Assembly: GCA_017623055.1 (NCBI GenBank)
Contig: JAGAPX010000028.1
Coordinates: forward strand, 1 to 47,420
DNA: 47,420 nucleotides
DNA from: Phascolarctobacterium sp.
GTDB taxonomy: Bacteria; Bacillota; Negativicutes; Acidaminococcales; Acidaminococcaceae
Direction of reading: 5' to 3'
A program made the translations under genes and the position numbers. The notes under the pieces are model-generated. The model was given only the letters and a program-made list of their open reading frames with translations. It was not told the DNA's origin and did no database searches. Shown one piece after another: positions 24,393-31,907 of the stretch. Within the stretch, counting starts at the first letter, position 1; every line of letters begins with the position of its first letter.

Positions 24393-26519
24393 TTACAGAT
24401 GCAGTACACGTGCTTTAATTTCTTTGGTTTTGCCTACGTTCCAGAAGTTTTCACCCAAGTAACCGCAAGTACGACGGGTAACGTTCATCAAAGCGTGGTC
24501 TTTGTTACCGCAAGCAGGGCATTCCCATTCGCCATCGTCATTGATGATGATTTCGCCATCAAAACCGCAAACATGGCAGTAGTCGGATTTGGTGTTGAAC
24601 TCTGCGTATTGAATGTTATCGTAAATGAAGCGTACAACATCTTCCAAAGCTTCGGTGTTATGACGCATATTGGGAATTTCTACATAAGAGATTGCGCCAC
24701 CGGAGGAAATTTTTTGGAATTGGCTTTCGAAAGCAAATTTTTGGAAAGCGTCGATGTTTTCTCGTACGTCAATATGGTAGGAGTTGGTGTAGTAACCTTT
24801 ATCAGTAATGTTGGGTACGCTACCAAATTTTTCTTTATCGATACGAGCGAAGCGATAGCACAGGCTTTCTGCCGGAGTACCGTAGAGAGCAAAACCGATG
24901 TTGGTTTTTGCTTTCCATTTATCGCAAGCACCACGCAAGCGTTGCATTACGCGTACTGCGAAGTCTTCGCCTTCAGGTTCGGTGTGGCTGCAGCCTTTAA
25001 CTGCCATGGTAACTTCGTACAAACCAATGTAGCCCAAGGAAATGGAGGAGTAACCACCATAGAGGAAATGTTCAATGGTTTCGCCTTTGCCCAAACGAGC
25101 AATTGCGCCATATTGCCAATGCACAGGACTTACATCACTACGAACTTTTTTCAACGCTTCATGTCTGCACATCAAAGCTTCGTAGCAAAGTTCCAGACGT
25201 TCATCCAACAATTCCCAGAATTTCTTTTCGTCTTGACCGGAAATCAAGCCGATTTGCGGTAAGTTGATAGAAACAACGCCTTGGTTGAAGCGACCTTCAA
25301 ATTGGTATTTGCCTTCTTCATTTTTCCAGGGAGCCAAGAAGCTACGGCAACCCATGGGAGAGAATACGTTACCTTCGTAGTTTTCGCGCATTTTTTTAGC
25401 GCTGATATAGTCAGGATACATACGTTTTGCACTGCATTTTACAGCCAAGCGGGTAATGTAATCGTATTTGCCACCTTTCAGGCAGTTAATTTCGTCGAGA
25501 ACATAAACCAGTTTGGGGAACGCAGGGGTAACGTATACGCCTTTGTCGTTTTTAATACCTTGCAAGCGTTGACGCAGAATTTCTTCTACGATCATAGCAG
25601 TTTCTTTCAGATACGGATCGTCCTCTTTCAAATGGAGGAACAGGGTAACGAAAGGAGATTGACCATTGGTGGTCATCAAAGTGTTGATTTGATATTGAAT
25701 GGTTTGCACGCCACTTTGCAGTTCTGCGCGCAAACGTTCTTGTACCAAGCTTTCCAAGGTTTCTTCGTCAATTTTACCTTGGGATGCTTCCAAAATATTG
25801 CGTTTGAATTTATCGTAGCTACGACGCAGGTATTTACCCAAGTGGCAAATATCTACGGATTGACCGCCGTATTGGCTGGAAGCTACGGAAGCAATGATTT
25901 GGGTCATTACGGTGCAGGCAACTTGGAAGCTCTTGGGGCTTTCAATCATTTTGCCATTCATAACGGTGCCTTTGTCCAGCATATCACTGATGTTGATAAG
26001 GCAACAGTTAAAAATAGGTTGAATGAAATAGTCAGCGTCATGGAAGTGCAGTACGCCTTCGTCATGAGCAGCAGAGATTTTTTCCGGCAGAATGATACGT
26101 CTGGTTAAGTCTTTGGAAACTTCGCCAGCAATCAAGTCACGTTGGGTTGCTGCCATAACAGCGTTTTTATTGGAGTTTTCTTCCATTACATCTTTATTGC
26201 TATTGCGGATCAAGGACAGGATGGATTCGTCAGTGGTGTTGGCTTTACGAACCAAAGCACGTTTGTAGCGGTAAATGATGTATTGTTTTGCCAATTCAAA
26301 TTTACCAGCGTCCATCAAGCTATGTTCCACGATGTCTTGGATATCTTCTACAAGCAAGCGCATTCTGTTGCGGGATTGTACGTTTTTAGCAATCTCCAAA
26401 ATTTTATATTCTTCAATTCTATCTTGCGGTTCAACAACAGCATTTGCCTTTTGAATAGCGACAACAATTTTACTGCCGTCGAAATCAACGGTGGTACCAT
26501 CGCGTTTAATAACTTTCAT
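24393..26519 (-). CDS. nrdD: Anaerobic ribonucleoside-triphosphate reductase
   Basis: Class III NrdD makes dNTPs without oxygen. The 708-residue product has an N-terminal ATP-cone (MKVIKRDGTTVDFDG to about residue 95), which senses dATP. The 10-stranded barrel carries the conserved FNCCLINISDML region. A zinc site near the C-terminus uses CHVCG and CPACG, and the radical glycine lies in RRTCGYLG (Gly686). The ATG at 26519 follows AGAGGAG. Two NrdR boxes overlap its promoter. nrdG follows in the same operon. Confidence 0.97.
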   Translation of the reverse strand: MKVIKRDGTTVDFDGSKIVVAIQKANAVVEPQDRIEEYKILEIAKNVQSRNRMRLLVEDIQDIVEHSLMDAGKFELAKQYIIYRYKRALVRKANTTDESILSLIRNSNKDVMEENSNKNAVMAATQRDLIAGEVSKDLTRRIILPEKISAAHDEGVLHFHDADYFIQPIFNCCLINISDMLDKGTVMNGKMIESPKSFQVACTVMTQIIASVASSQYGGQSVDICHLGKYLRRSYDKFKRNILEASQGKIDEETLESLVQERLRAELQSGVQTIQYQINTLMTTNGQSPFVTLFLHLKEDDPYLKETAMIVEEILRQRLQGIKNDKGVYVTPAFPKLVYVLDEINCLKGGKYDYITRLAVKCSAKRMYPDYISAKKMRENYEGNVFSPMGCRSFLAPWKNEEGKYQFEGRFNQGVVSINLPQIGLISGQDEKKFWELLDERLELCYEALMCRHEALKKVRSDVSPVHWQYGAIARLGKGETIEHFLYGGYSSISLGYIGLYEVTMAVKGCSHTEPEGEDFAVRVMQRLRGACDKWKAKTNIGFALYGTPAESLCYRFARIDKEKFGSVPNITDKGYYTNSYHIDVRENIDAFQKFAFESQFQKISSGGAISYVEIPNMRHNTEALEDVVRFIYDNIQYAEFNTKSDYCHVCGFDGEIIINDDGEWECPACGNKDHALMNVTRRTCGYLGENFWNVGKTKEIKARVLHL

Positions 26520-26593
26520 AATCCAAACTCCTCTTTCCTAAATATATCAAAACACACAAAAACAAAGCATCCTCTGTGCTTTTTACAAATAAA

Positions 26594-26622
26594 ATTTTAT
26601 CACAATATATCGTGTATATCAA
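26594..26622 (-). promoter_or_regulatory. Promoter of nrdDG
   Basis: TTGATA (26617-26622), 17-base spacer, TAAAAT (26594-26599). NrdR box 2 fills the spacer. Confidence 0.75.
26600..26615 (-). promoter_or_regulatory. NrdR box 2 (promoter-proximal)
   Basis: The minus strand reads ACACGATATATTGTGA, a close match to the NrdR consensus acaCwAtATaTwGtgt. It sits between -35 and -10, where bound NrdR would block RNA polymerase. Confidence 0.7.
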
Positions 26623-26631
26623 GAAGTCAGA

Positions 26632-26647
26632 CGACAATATATAGTAA
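26632..26647 (-). promoter_or_regulatory. NrdR box 1 (upstream)
   Basis: The minus strand reads TTACTATATATTGTCG. Its core lies exactly 32 bases from the core of box 2, about three helical turns, as expected for paired NrdR boxes. Confidence 0.68.
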
Positions 26648-26831
26648 AAATTTCCAAAAACTTTGCCTATGTCACTGTTGCAAAAATTCCTAAATTTTAC
26701 AGGAAAATCACTCTTGACTTTACAATTCCGTCTTGCGTTGGAGCATAGTTCCAAAGCACATCGTCCTCAAAATCACAGAAACCCTTTGCACGAAGCGTGT
26801 CTTTCCTGTTTTCTGAAAAAAGCTTCTAATA
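26648..26831. other. Intergenic stretch, no gene recognised
   Basis: Between the NrdR boxes and the DMT gene promoter no supported coding sequence, repeat or RNA structure was seen. Short open frames on both strands have no ribosome sites or recognisable content. Confidence 0.4.
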
Positions 26832-26860
26832 TTTCCACTTCTCCCAAAAAATGGTACAAT
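26832..26860 (+). promoter_or_regulatory. Promoter of the DMT transporter gene
   Basis: TTTCCA (26832-26837), 17-base spacer, TACAAT (26855-26860), 35 bases ahead of the ATG. The -35 is only partly matched. Confidence 0.5.
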
Positions 26861-26895
26861 GTTATTCGTTAATTCACTTAGTCTGGAGAATGCTT

Positions 26896-27804
26896 ATGTA
26901 TAATTTTCGTGGCGTCTTTATGCTTACACTCTGTTCCCTTATTTGGGGTACTGCCTTTATCGCTCAAAGTGTTGGCGCTGAATATTTAGAACCCCTTAGC
27001 TTTAACTGCGCCCGCAGTATTTTGGCAACTATCTTTTTGTTTCCCTGCTTCTTGTTCTTTGACAAGCTTGCCGGTAAAAAGCCAAGCCTTTGGGGAACGG
27101 AAGATCCTTCTGCTCGTAAGAAGCTTTTGCGTGGCGGTATCATCTGTGGTTTGGCGCTGACCATTGCCAGCTTGTTTCAGCAATTGGGCATGGCTTACAC
27201 CACTGTTGGCAAAGCTGGATTTATTACTTCATTATATATAGTTATTGTACCAATTTTAGGCAGTCTTGCTTTTAAGAGCAAAGTAAATATTTTACAATGG
27301 GTCAGCGTGCTAATCGCTACCGTTGGTATGTACTTCATCTGTATCAACGAAGCCTTCACCATTAACAAGGGCGATATGTATATTTTAATCTGCGCCTTTT
27401 GCTTTTCAATACATATCCTGTGCATCGAAAGTGTTATCCAAGGCTTGGATGGTGTACGACTTTCTTTCATTCAATTTGCAGTATGCTCCCTTGTTAACGG
27501 CATCCTGATGTTTATTTTTGAAGATCCCTCTTGGGAAAACCTTTCCTTAGCGTGGGAAGCAGTTGCCTACGCAGGCATCATGAGTAGCGGTGTTGCCTAT
27601 ACCTTGCAGATTGTAGGACAAAAGCACGTCAGCTCTGTCCTCGCTTCCATGCTCATGAGTTTGGAAAGTGTCTTTGCCATGCTCAGTGGTTGGCTGCTCT
27701 TAGGGCAAGTGCTGACTAGTCGTGAGTTTATTGGTTGCCTGCTCGTATTCGCTGCAATCATTTTGGCGCAATTGCCACCAAAAATTTTAGGTTTAAAAGA
27801 ATAA
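26896..27804 (+). CDS. EamA/DMT family transporter
   Basis: A 302-residue inner-membrane transporter with about ten hydrophobic helices in two EamA repeats. The first repeat opens MLTLCSLIWGTAFIAQSVG and ends around residue 140. The second shows SSGVAYTLQIVGQKHVSSV followed by SLESVFAMLSGWLLLGQ, both family signatures. Substrates in this family range from amino acids to metabolites and cannot be assigned. ATG 26896 follows CTGGAGAA. It is a single gene ending in a strong terminator. Confidence 0.9.
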   Translation: MYNFRGVFMLTLCSLIWGTAFIAQSVGAEYLEPLSFNCARSILATIFLFPCFLFFDKLAGKKPSLWGTEDPSARKKLLRGGIICGLALTIASLFQQLGMAYTTVGKAGFITSLYIVIVPILGSLAFKSKVNILQWVSVLIATVGMYFICINEAFTINKGDMYILICAFCFSIHILCIESVIQGLDGVRLSFIQFAVCSLVNGILMFIFEDPSWENLSLAWEAVAYAGIMSSGVAYTLQIVGQKHVSSVLASMLMSLESVFAMLSGWLLLGQVLTSREFIGCLLVFAAIILAQLPPKILGLKE

Positions 27805-27822
27805 AGCTCTAAACACAAAAAT

Positions 27823-27857
27823 GCTGTACTGCATTTCGCAGTACAGCGTTTATTTTT
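27823..27857. terminator. Bidirectional terminator between DMT and rhodanese genes
   Basis: A perfect 10-bp stem, GCTGTACTGC (27823-27832) with GCAGTACAGC (27838-27847), is followed by GTTTATTTTTT on the plus strand and ATTTTTGTG on the minus strand. Confidence 0.85.
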
Positions 27858-27861
27858 TATC

Positions 27862-28239
27862 TTATTTATTTCTTACAAGCTCGCCTTCCCAGCGTTTAAC
27901 ACCGCCGAAGTCAACAACCTTTTGATAGCCCAAGTCTAACAAAGATTTTTTAGCAATGGCACTGCGTCTACCGCTACGGCAGTACAGTACGATTTCCTTT
28001 TCTTTGTCGGGAAGAACGATAGTAGCTTTTGCGTTAATTTCGTCATAAGGAAGCAGGATCGCCCCGGCAATATAGCCTGCGTTATATTCTTCTTGGGTAC
28101 GCACATCAAGGAGTACGAATTTTTCCTTAGCGTTCAATTTGTTTTGCAGTTCTTGAGTAGTCATGGTTTGGTTAGCGCTAACGCTTTGTCCTAACATAAG
28201 CAGACCTCCGATTACTAATGCCATCAATTTATTTCTCAT
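27862..28239 (-). CDS. Exported single-domain rhodanese
   Basis: A 125-residue protein with a signal peptide (about 1-22, ending QSVSA) and one rhodanese domain. The domain has FVLLDVRTQEEYNAGYIAGA and the active loop CRSGRRS with the sulfur-carrying cysteine. It should act in the periplasm in sulfur transfer or thiol chemistry. The substrate is unknown. It is a single gene convergent with the DMT transporter. ATG 28239 follows GAGGTGAG. Confidence 0.9.
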   Translation of the reverse strand: MRNKLMALVIGGLLMLGQSVSANQTMTTQELQNKLNAKEKFVLLDVRTQEEYNAGYIAGAILLPYDEINAKATIVLPDKEKEIVLYCRSGRRSAIAKKSLLDLGYQKVVDFGGVKRWEGELVRNK

Positions 28240-28327
28240 AAGCTCACCTCATTCCTTTCTTTGACTATAATATATCATACCTTTATTGTAAGCTCCGTAA
28301 CTTAGTCACATTACAAAAATAATTACA

Positions 28328-28366
28328 TAAAAATAGCGTGCTACGATTTTTACTCATAGCACGCTA
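28328..28366 (-). terminator. Terminator of the SGNH-Ogt gene
   Basis: TAGCGTGCTA (28334-28343) pairs with TAGCACGCTA (28357-28366). On the minus strand TTTTTATG follows. Confidence 0.8.
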
Positions 28367-28382
28367 AAATTTTCTTCCTATT

Positions 28383-29450
28383 TTATTTACCGCTTTCCAA
28401 ATTCAGCAGATATTCTTTTTTGTCAATGCCTGCTGCGTAACCGGTAAGCTTGTTGTTCTTGCCAACAACGCGATGACAGGGAACAACGATGCAGATAGGG
28501 TTACGGTTATTTGCCATACCAACTGCACGTACAGCCTTGGGATTGCCTAAAGCAGTAGCAATGTCTTGATAAGTACGCACTTCGCCGTAAGGAATTTTTT
28601 GCAGTTCGTTCCAAACACTTACTTGATAGTCAGTACCTTCCACATCCAAGGGAAGGTCAAAGCTGGTACGTTCTTTAGCAAAATATTCTTGCAGCTGCTT
28701 ACAAGCTTCTGCCAAATGTTTATTTTCACTTGCATAAAAGGCAGTTACTTCTTCGTCAGTGAAGGCAACTTCCACAATGCCTTTCTCACTTGCGCTAATA
28801 CGCAAATTGCCAACAGGAGTTTCCATCAGGCAGGAAGCGATGTCTTCAAAACTTTCTTCCAGAACTGCTTCTACTTCTTGAGCTACTTCCTCAAGTTTTG
28901 CCATAGAAGTTTTTTCCAGCCATTCCATTACCAAAGGAGCAGCGTATTTGCCCATGGTTTTATAAGTGGTAGCCTTGGGGTGCACGCCATCTAAATAAGC
29001 AAGTCTGCGTTCAAGAGAGCTCATGCCTACAGCGGGCTGCAAGTTCATCAGGCAAACTTTGTCAGCATATTTTTCTTCAACCGCTCTGCCAATGGCTTGC
29101 AATTGTACGTTAAGCATAGGCTCTGCACTAATCAAAGGCAGAACGATGCACAGTTCGTAATGGTTTTCTTCGCACCATTTAACTAATTTAGCAATGTCTT
29201 CTAAAATATATTTTTCCGGTTTGCCCTGGATAATGTCGTTAGCACCACCCAAGAACAAAATATGACGTACATATTCAGGCAACTTGGTCATTTTCAAACG
29301 AGCAAGAATGTCATCACAGCATTCGCCACATACACCGTAGTTCAGCATTTTTACTTCAGCATATTTTTCTACTTCTGCAATCCAAGAATTTTGATTACTA
29401 TAAGGATAGCCTTGAATCAAGGAATCACCAAAACAAGCAACGTAATTCAT
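28383..29450 (-). CDS. SGNH/GDSL hydrolase fused to O6-alkylguanine-DNA methyltransferase
   Basis: The 355-residue product joins two unrelated enzymes. Residues 1-180 are an SGNH esterase: FGDSLIQGY with Ser10, LGGANDII with Asn71, and DGVH with Asp154/His157. A helical linker (about 183-203) leads to an Ogt-type DNA repair domain. That domain runs from METPVGNLRISASE to the active site PCHRVVG (Cys325), with NPKAVRAVGMANNRNPI before it. Both active sites look intact, and no stop or frameshift separates them. ATG 29450 starts the SGNH part; the Ogt part has no separate ribosome site. The promoter at 29487-29516 is divergent from the dehydrogenase gene. Confidence 0.88.
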   Translation of the reverse strand: MNYVACFGDSLIQGYPYSNQNSWIAEVEKYAEVKMLNYGVCGECCDDILARLKMTKLPEYVRHILFLGGANDIIQGKPEKYILEDIAKLVKWCEENHYELCIVLPLISAEPMLNVQLQAIGRAVEEKYADKVCLMNLQPAVGMSSLERRLAYLDGVHPKATTYKTMGKYAAPLVMEWLEKTSMAKLEEVAQEVEAVLEESFEDIASCLMETPVGNLRISASEKGIVEVAFTDEEVTAFYASENKHLAEACKQLQEYFAKERTSFDLPLDVEGTDYQVSVWNELQKIPYGEVRTYQDIATALGNPKAVRAVGMANNRNPICIVVPCHRVVGKNNKLTGYAAGIDKKEYLLNLESGK

Positions 29451-29486
29451 TACACACCCTACCTCTTCATAAACGATATCCGCTAT

Positions 29487-29516
29487 ATTATAACAAATTA
29501 GTAGTGCTGTTTACAA
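29487..29516 (-). promoter_or_regulatory. Promoter of the SGNH-Ogt gene
   Basis: On the minus strand TTGTAA (29511-29516), 18-base spacer, TATAAT (29487-29492). Its -35 hexamer is also the -35 of the divergent dehydrogenase promoter. Confidence 0.72.
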
Positions 29517-29539
29517 GGTTAGTCTTGCAATGATAAAAT
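29511..29539 (+). promoter_or_regulatory. Promoter of the iron-containing alcohol dehydrogenase
   Basis: TTACAA (29511-29516), 17-base spacer, TAAAAT (29534-29539), with the ATG 48 bases on. The -35 hexamer is shared with the opposite promoter. Confidence 0.68.
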
Positions 29540-29586
29540 AAATTTATCAAACCAACTAAAATAAAATTTTCTAAGGAGTTAAATTT

Positions 29587-30771
29587 ATGGATAATTTTAA
29601 TTTTCAGGCTCCCACCCGTGTAATCTTCGGTAAAAACACCGAATCCCAAGCAGGCGCTCTGTGCAAACAGTACGGCGCTCATAAAGTATTAGTACACTTT
29701 GGCGGTAACAGCGCTAAAAAATCCGGTCTTTTGGACAGAGTATGTGCAAGCCTTCAAGAAGCAGGCTTAGAATACGTACTTCTTGGTGGCGTTGTGCCTA
29801 ACCCGCGCCTTTCCAAAGTTTACGAAGGCATCGAGCTGTGCAAGGCAGAAGGCGTAGACTTCATCCTGGCAGTTGGTGGCGGCAGCACTATCGACAGCTC
29901 CAAGGCTATTGCTTATGGCCTTGCCAACGAAGGCGACGTTTGGGAATATTATGAAGGCAAACGTACTGTCACAGGTAGCATTCCTACCGCAGCAGTTCTT
30001 ACCATTGCGGCAGCAGGTAGCGAAATGAGTACTTCTTCTGTAATCACTAACGAAGAAGGCTGGTTGAAACGTGGGTTGACCTCCACCTACGCTTACTGCA
30101 AATTCTGCATTCTTAATCCGGAACTGACCTACACTCTTCCTGCATACCAAACTGCTAGCGGTTGCGTTGATATTATGATGCACACCTTGGAACGTTTCTT
30201 CACCGCTCCTGAAACCAAGCAATTGGACATCATCGACAGAATCAGCGAAAATATTTTGAGGAACACCATGCGCAACGCTAAGATTGCTTTAGCTGACCCC
30301 ACCAACTACGATGCTCGTGCAGAAATTATGTGGTGCGGTTCCCTTTCTCACAATGACACCACTGGTGAACGTAGCTTTGGCGATTGGGCTTGCCACCAAA
30401 TTGAACATGAATTGAGCGGCATTTGGGACATTGCTCACGGCGCAGGCTTGGCAGCAATTTGGGGCAGCTGGGCTCGCTATGTTTATAAGTACAGTCTCCC
30501 CCGCTTCGTACAATTGGCAGTAAATGTTATGGGCGTTCCTAACGACTTCCGTAATCCGGAAGCTACTGCTCTCGAAGGTATCGCTAAAATGGAAGAGTTC
30601 TTCCGTAGCATTGATATGCCTACCAAAATCAGTGACATAGGCATTGACCTGACCGAAGAAAATATTAAAGAGCTGGCTTACAAATGCAGCTTTATGGGCA
30701 AGCGCACTGTCGGCAAAGTGAAAGCACTGGATATTGCTGACATGGAAGCAATTTACAGAGCAGCTAAATAA
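29587..30771 (+). CDS. Iron-containing alcohol dehydrogenase (butanol dehydrogenase-like)
   Basis: A 394-residue NAD(P)H-dependent dehydrogenase of the BdhA/YqhD group that reduces aldehydes to alcohols in fermentation. It opens with NFQAPTRVIFGKNTE, then the nucleotide-binding GGGSTIDSSKAIAYG (about 97-111). Metal ligands include HTLERFF, HQIEHELSG and the histidine in IAHGAGLAA. Length is normal. ATG 29587 follows AAGGAGTT. It stands alone with its own promoter and terminator, divergent from the SGNH-Ogt fusion. The aldehyde substrate is not known. Confidence 0.93.
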   Translation: MDNFNFQAPTRVIFGKNTESQAGALCKQYGAHKVLVHFGGNSAKKSGLLDRVCASLQEAGLEYVLLGGVVPNPRLSKVYEGIELCKAEGVDFILAVGGGSTIDSSKAIAYGLANEGDVWEYYEGKRTVTGSIPTAAVLTIAAAGSEMSTSSVITNEEGWLKRGLTSTYAYCKFCILNPELTYTLPAYQTASGCVDIMMHTLERFFTAPETKQLDIIDRISENILRNTMRNAKIALADPTNYDARAEIMWCGSLSHNDTTGERSFGDWACHQIEHELSGIWDIAHGAGLAAIWGSWARYVYKYSLPRFVQLAVNVMGVPNDFRNPEATALEGIAKMEEFFRSIDMPTKISDIGIDLTEENIKELAYKCSFMGKRTVGKVKALDIADMEAIYRAAK

Positions 30772-30778
30772 AAACAAA

Positions 30779-30812
30779 AACTCCGCATCTTACGATGCGG
30801 AGTTAATTTTTT
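30779..30812. terminator. Bidirectional terminator between dehydrogenase and rpmA
   Basis: A perfect 9-bp stem, CTCCGCATC (30781-30789) with GATGCGGAG (30794-30802), is flanked by A-runs and T-runs. TTAATTTTTTG follows on the plus strand and TTTTTGTTTTTA on the minus strand. Confidence 0.88.
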
Positions 30813-30825
30813 GCGTAAGCGTTAA

Positions 30826-31119
30826 TTACATAGCTGCTTCTTCAACGGGGTATACGCTGATTTGGCGTTTGTCACGGCCTTTGCGTTCAAATTTTACACG
30901 ACCTTCTACTTTAGCATAGATGGTGTAATCTTTGCCCATACCTACATTGTTACCGGGATGGAATTTGGTACCACGTTGACGAACGATGATGGAGCCAGCG
31001 GTTACCAATTGGGTGTCATGAGCTTTGGTGCCCAAACGTTGAGCGTTAGAGTCACGACCGTTTTTGGAGCTACCGGTACCAACTTTATGTGCGTGCAATT
31101 GCAGAATAAGTTTAAACAT
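30826..31119 (-). CDS. rpmA: 50S ribosomal protein L27
   Basis: L27 sits near the peptidyl-transferase centre. The 97-residue product has [17 protein letters not shown] and [19 protein letters not shown], both diagnostic. An N-terminal extension [12 protein letters not shown] precedes the mature start. In Firmicutes this extension is removed by Prp, whose gene lies just upstream. Here the residue before the expected cut is His, not the usual Phe. I chose ATG 31119, after GAGGTGAAAG. Confidence 0.97.
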   Translation of the reverse strand: MFKLILQLHAHKVGTGSSKNGRDSNAQRLGTKAHDTQLVTAGSIIVRQRGTKFHPGNNVGMGKDYTIYAKVEGRVKFERKGRDKRQISVYPVEEAAM

Positions 31120-31124
31120 TACTT

Positions 31125-31454
31125 TCACCTCCTATGTTCTTTGATGCGAACATATTGCGGAAACTGTTGCGCTAATTCTTCCACACCATAGTACATGGTC
31201 ATAAAAAGAAGTTGCGACAATTCGTCCGGTGCACTGTTCAGTGCTACTTCTAAAATACCGTCCTCTTCATCCACACGATAGAACGGTTTACGTTTCAAGT
31301 GTCTTTCGAGTCCAAGAAGCGGAGCCTGCGTAAACATGGAAACTGAATTACAAATCAAATCAATTTCTCCTGCTTTTACAGAACCTGAATGACCACTCAC
31401 CTTGTAGCTGGTAATCATTCCATTCTTGTCCTTGTATAAATCAAGCGTAATCAT
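31125..31454 (-). CDS. prp: Ribosomal-processing cysteine protease Prp
   Basis: Prp cleaves the N-terminal extension of L27. The 109-residue product has the catalytic His22 in [12 protein letters not shown] and Cys35 in IDLICNSVS, matching the family dyad spacing. It lies between rplU and rpmA, the conserved place for this gene, with 5 bases to each neighbour. The usual motif GHAGyaeyGkDIVCA is changed here ([16 protein letters not shown]), but the catalytic residues stay. Confidence 0.92.
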   Translation of the reverse strand: MITLDLYKDKNGMITSYKVSGHSGSVKAGEIDLICNSVSMFTQAPLLGLERHLKRKPFYRVDEEDGILEVALNSAPDELSQLLFMTMYYGVEELAQQFPQYVRIKEHRR

Positions 31455-31459
31455 AAAAA

Positions 31460-31771
31460 TTAAGCTTCGATTTTAACGATTTCAACCGCAGTGAACGGTT
31501 GACGATGACCTTGACGGATACGGTAGTTGGATTTTGCTTTGTATTTGAAAACGAAGATTTTGTCAGCTTTGCCTTGTTCTACAACTTTAGCAACAACTTT
31601 TGCGCCTTCAACAACGGGTTTGCCGATTTTAACGTCAGCGTCGTTTACTACGGTCAAAACTTCTTCAAAAACAACTTCAGCGCCAACTTCTACGTTCAAT
31701 TTTTCAACTTTCAAAGTTTCGCCTTCGCTAACGCGGTATTGTTTGCCGCCGGTTTTGATAATTGCGTACAT
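31460..31771 (-). CDS. rplU: 50S ribosomal protein L21
   Basis: L21 binds 23S rRNA. The 103-residue product begins [20 protein letters not shown] and ends with [16 protein letters not shown], both standard. The ATG at 31771 follows GGGAGGTG. It is the first gene of rplU-prp-rpmA, with a strong promoter at 31879-31907 and a leader of about 100 bases that may be an L21-binding autoregulatory RNA. Confidence 0.97.
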   Translation of the reverse strand: MYAIIKTGGKQYRVSEGETLKVEKLNVEVGAEVVFEEVLTVVNDADVKIGKPVVEGAKVVAKVVEQGKADKIFVFKYKAKSNYRIRQGHRQPFTAVEIVKIEA

Positions 31772-31872
31772 CTATTGCACCTCCCTTATGATAGACTCGC
31801 TAAATACGGTACTCTTATTGAGTTTACGGAACCTCTCTACGCGGTTGGGGACGAACTGATAGCAGTCCATAC
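31772..31872 (-). ncRNA. Candidate L21 leader (5' UTR structure)
   Basis: Firmicute rplU genes often carry an L21-binding leader. On this RNA two hairpins can be drawn: GGAC with GTCC around an inner CTG/CAG, and ACTC-AATAA-GAGT followed by ACCG. The position and length fit such a leader. I could not match it base by base to the known family. Confidence 0.45.
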
Positions 31873-31878
31873 TGGAAT

Positions 31879-31907
31879 ATTTTACCTAATATAATTTTAT
31901 TTGTCAA
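31879..31907 (-). promoter_or_regulatory. Promoter of rplU-prp-rpmA
   Basis: TTGACA (31902-31907), 17-base spacer, TAAAAT (31879-31884). The -35 lies inside the last codons of rng. Confidence 0.85.
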
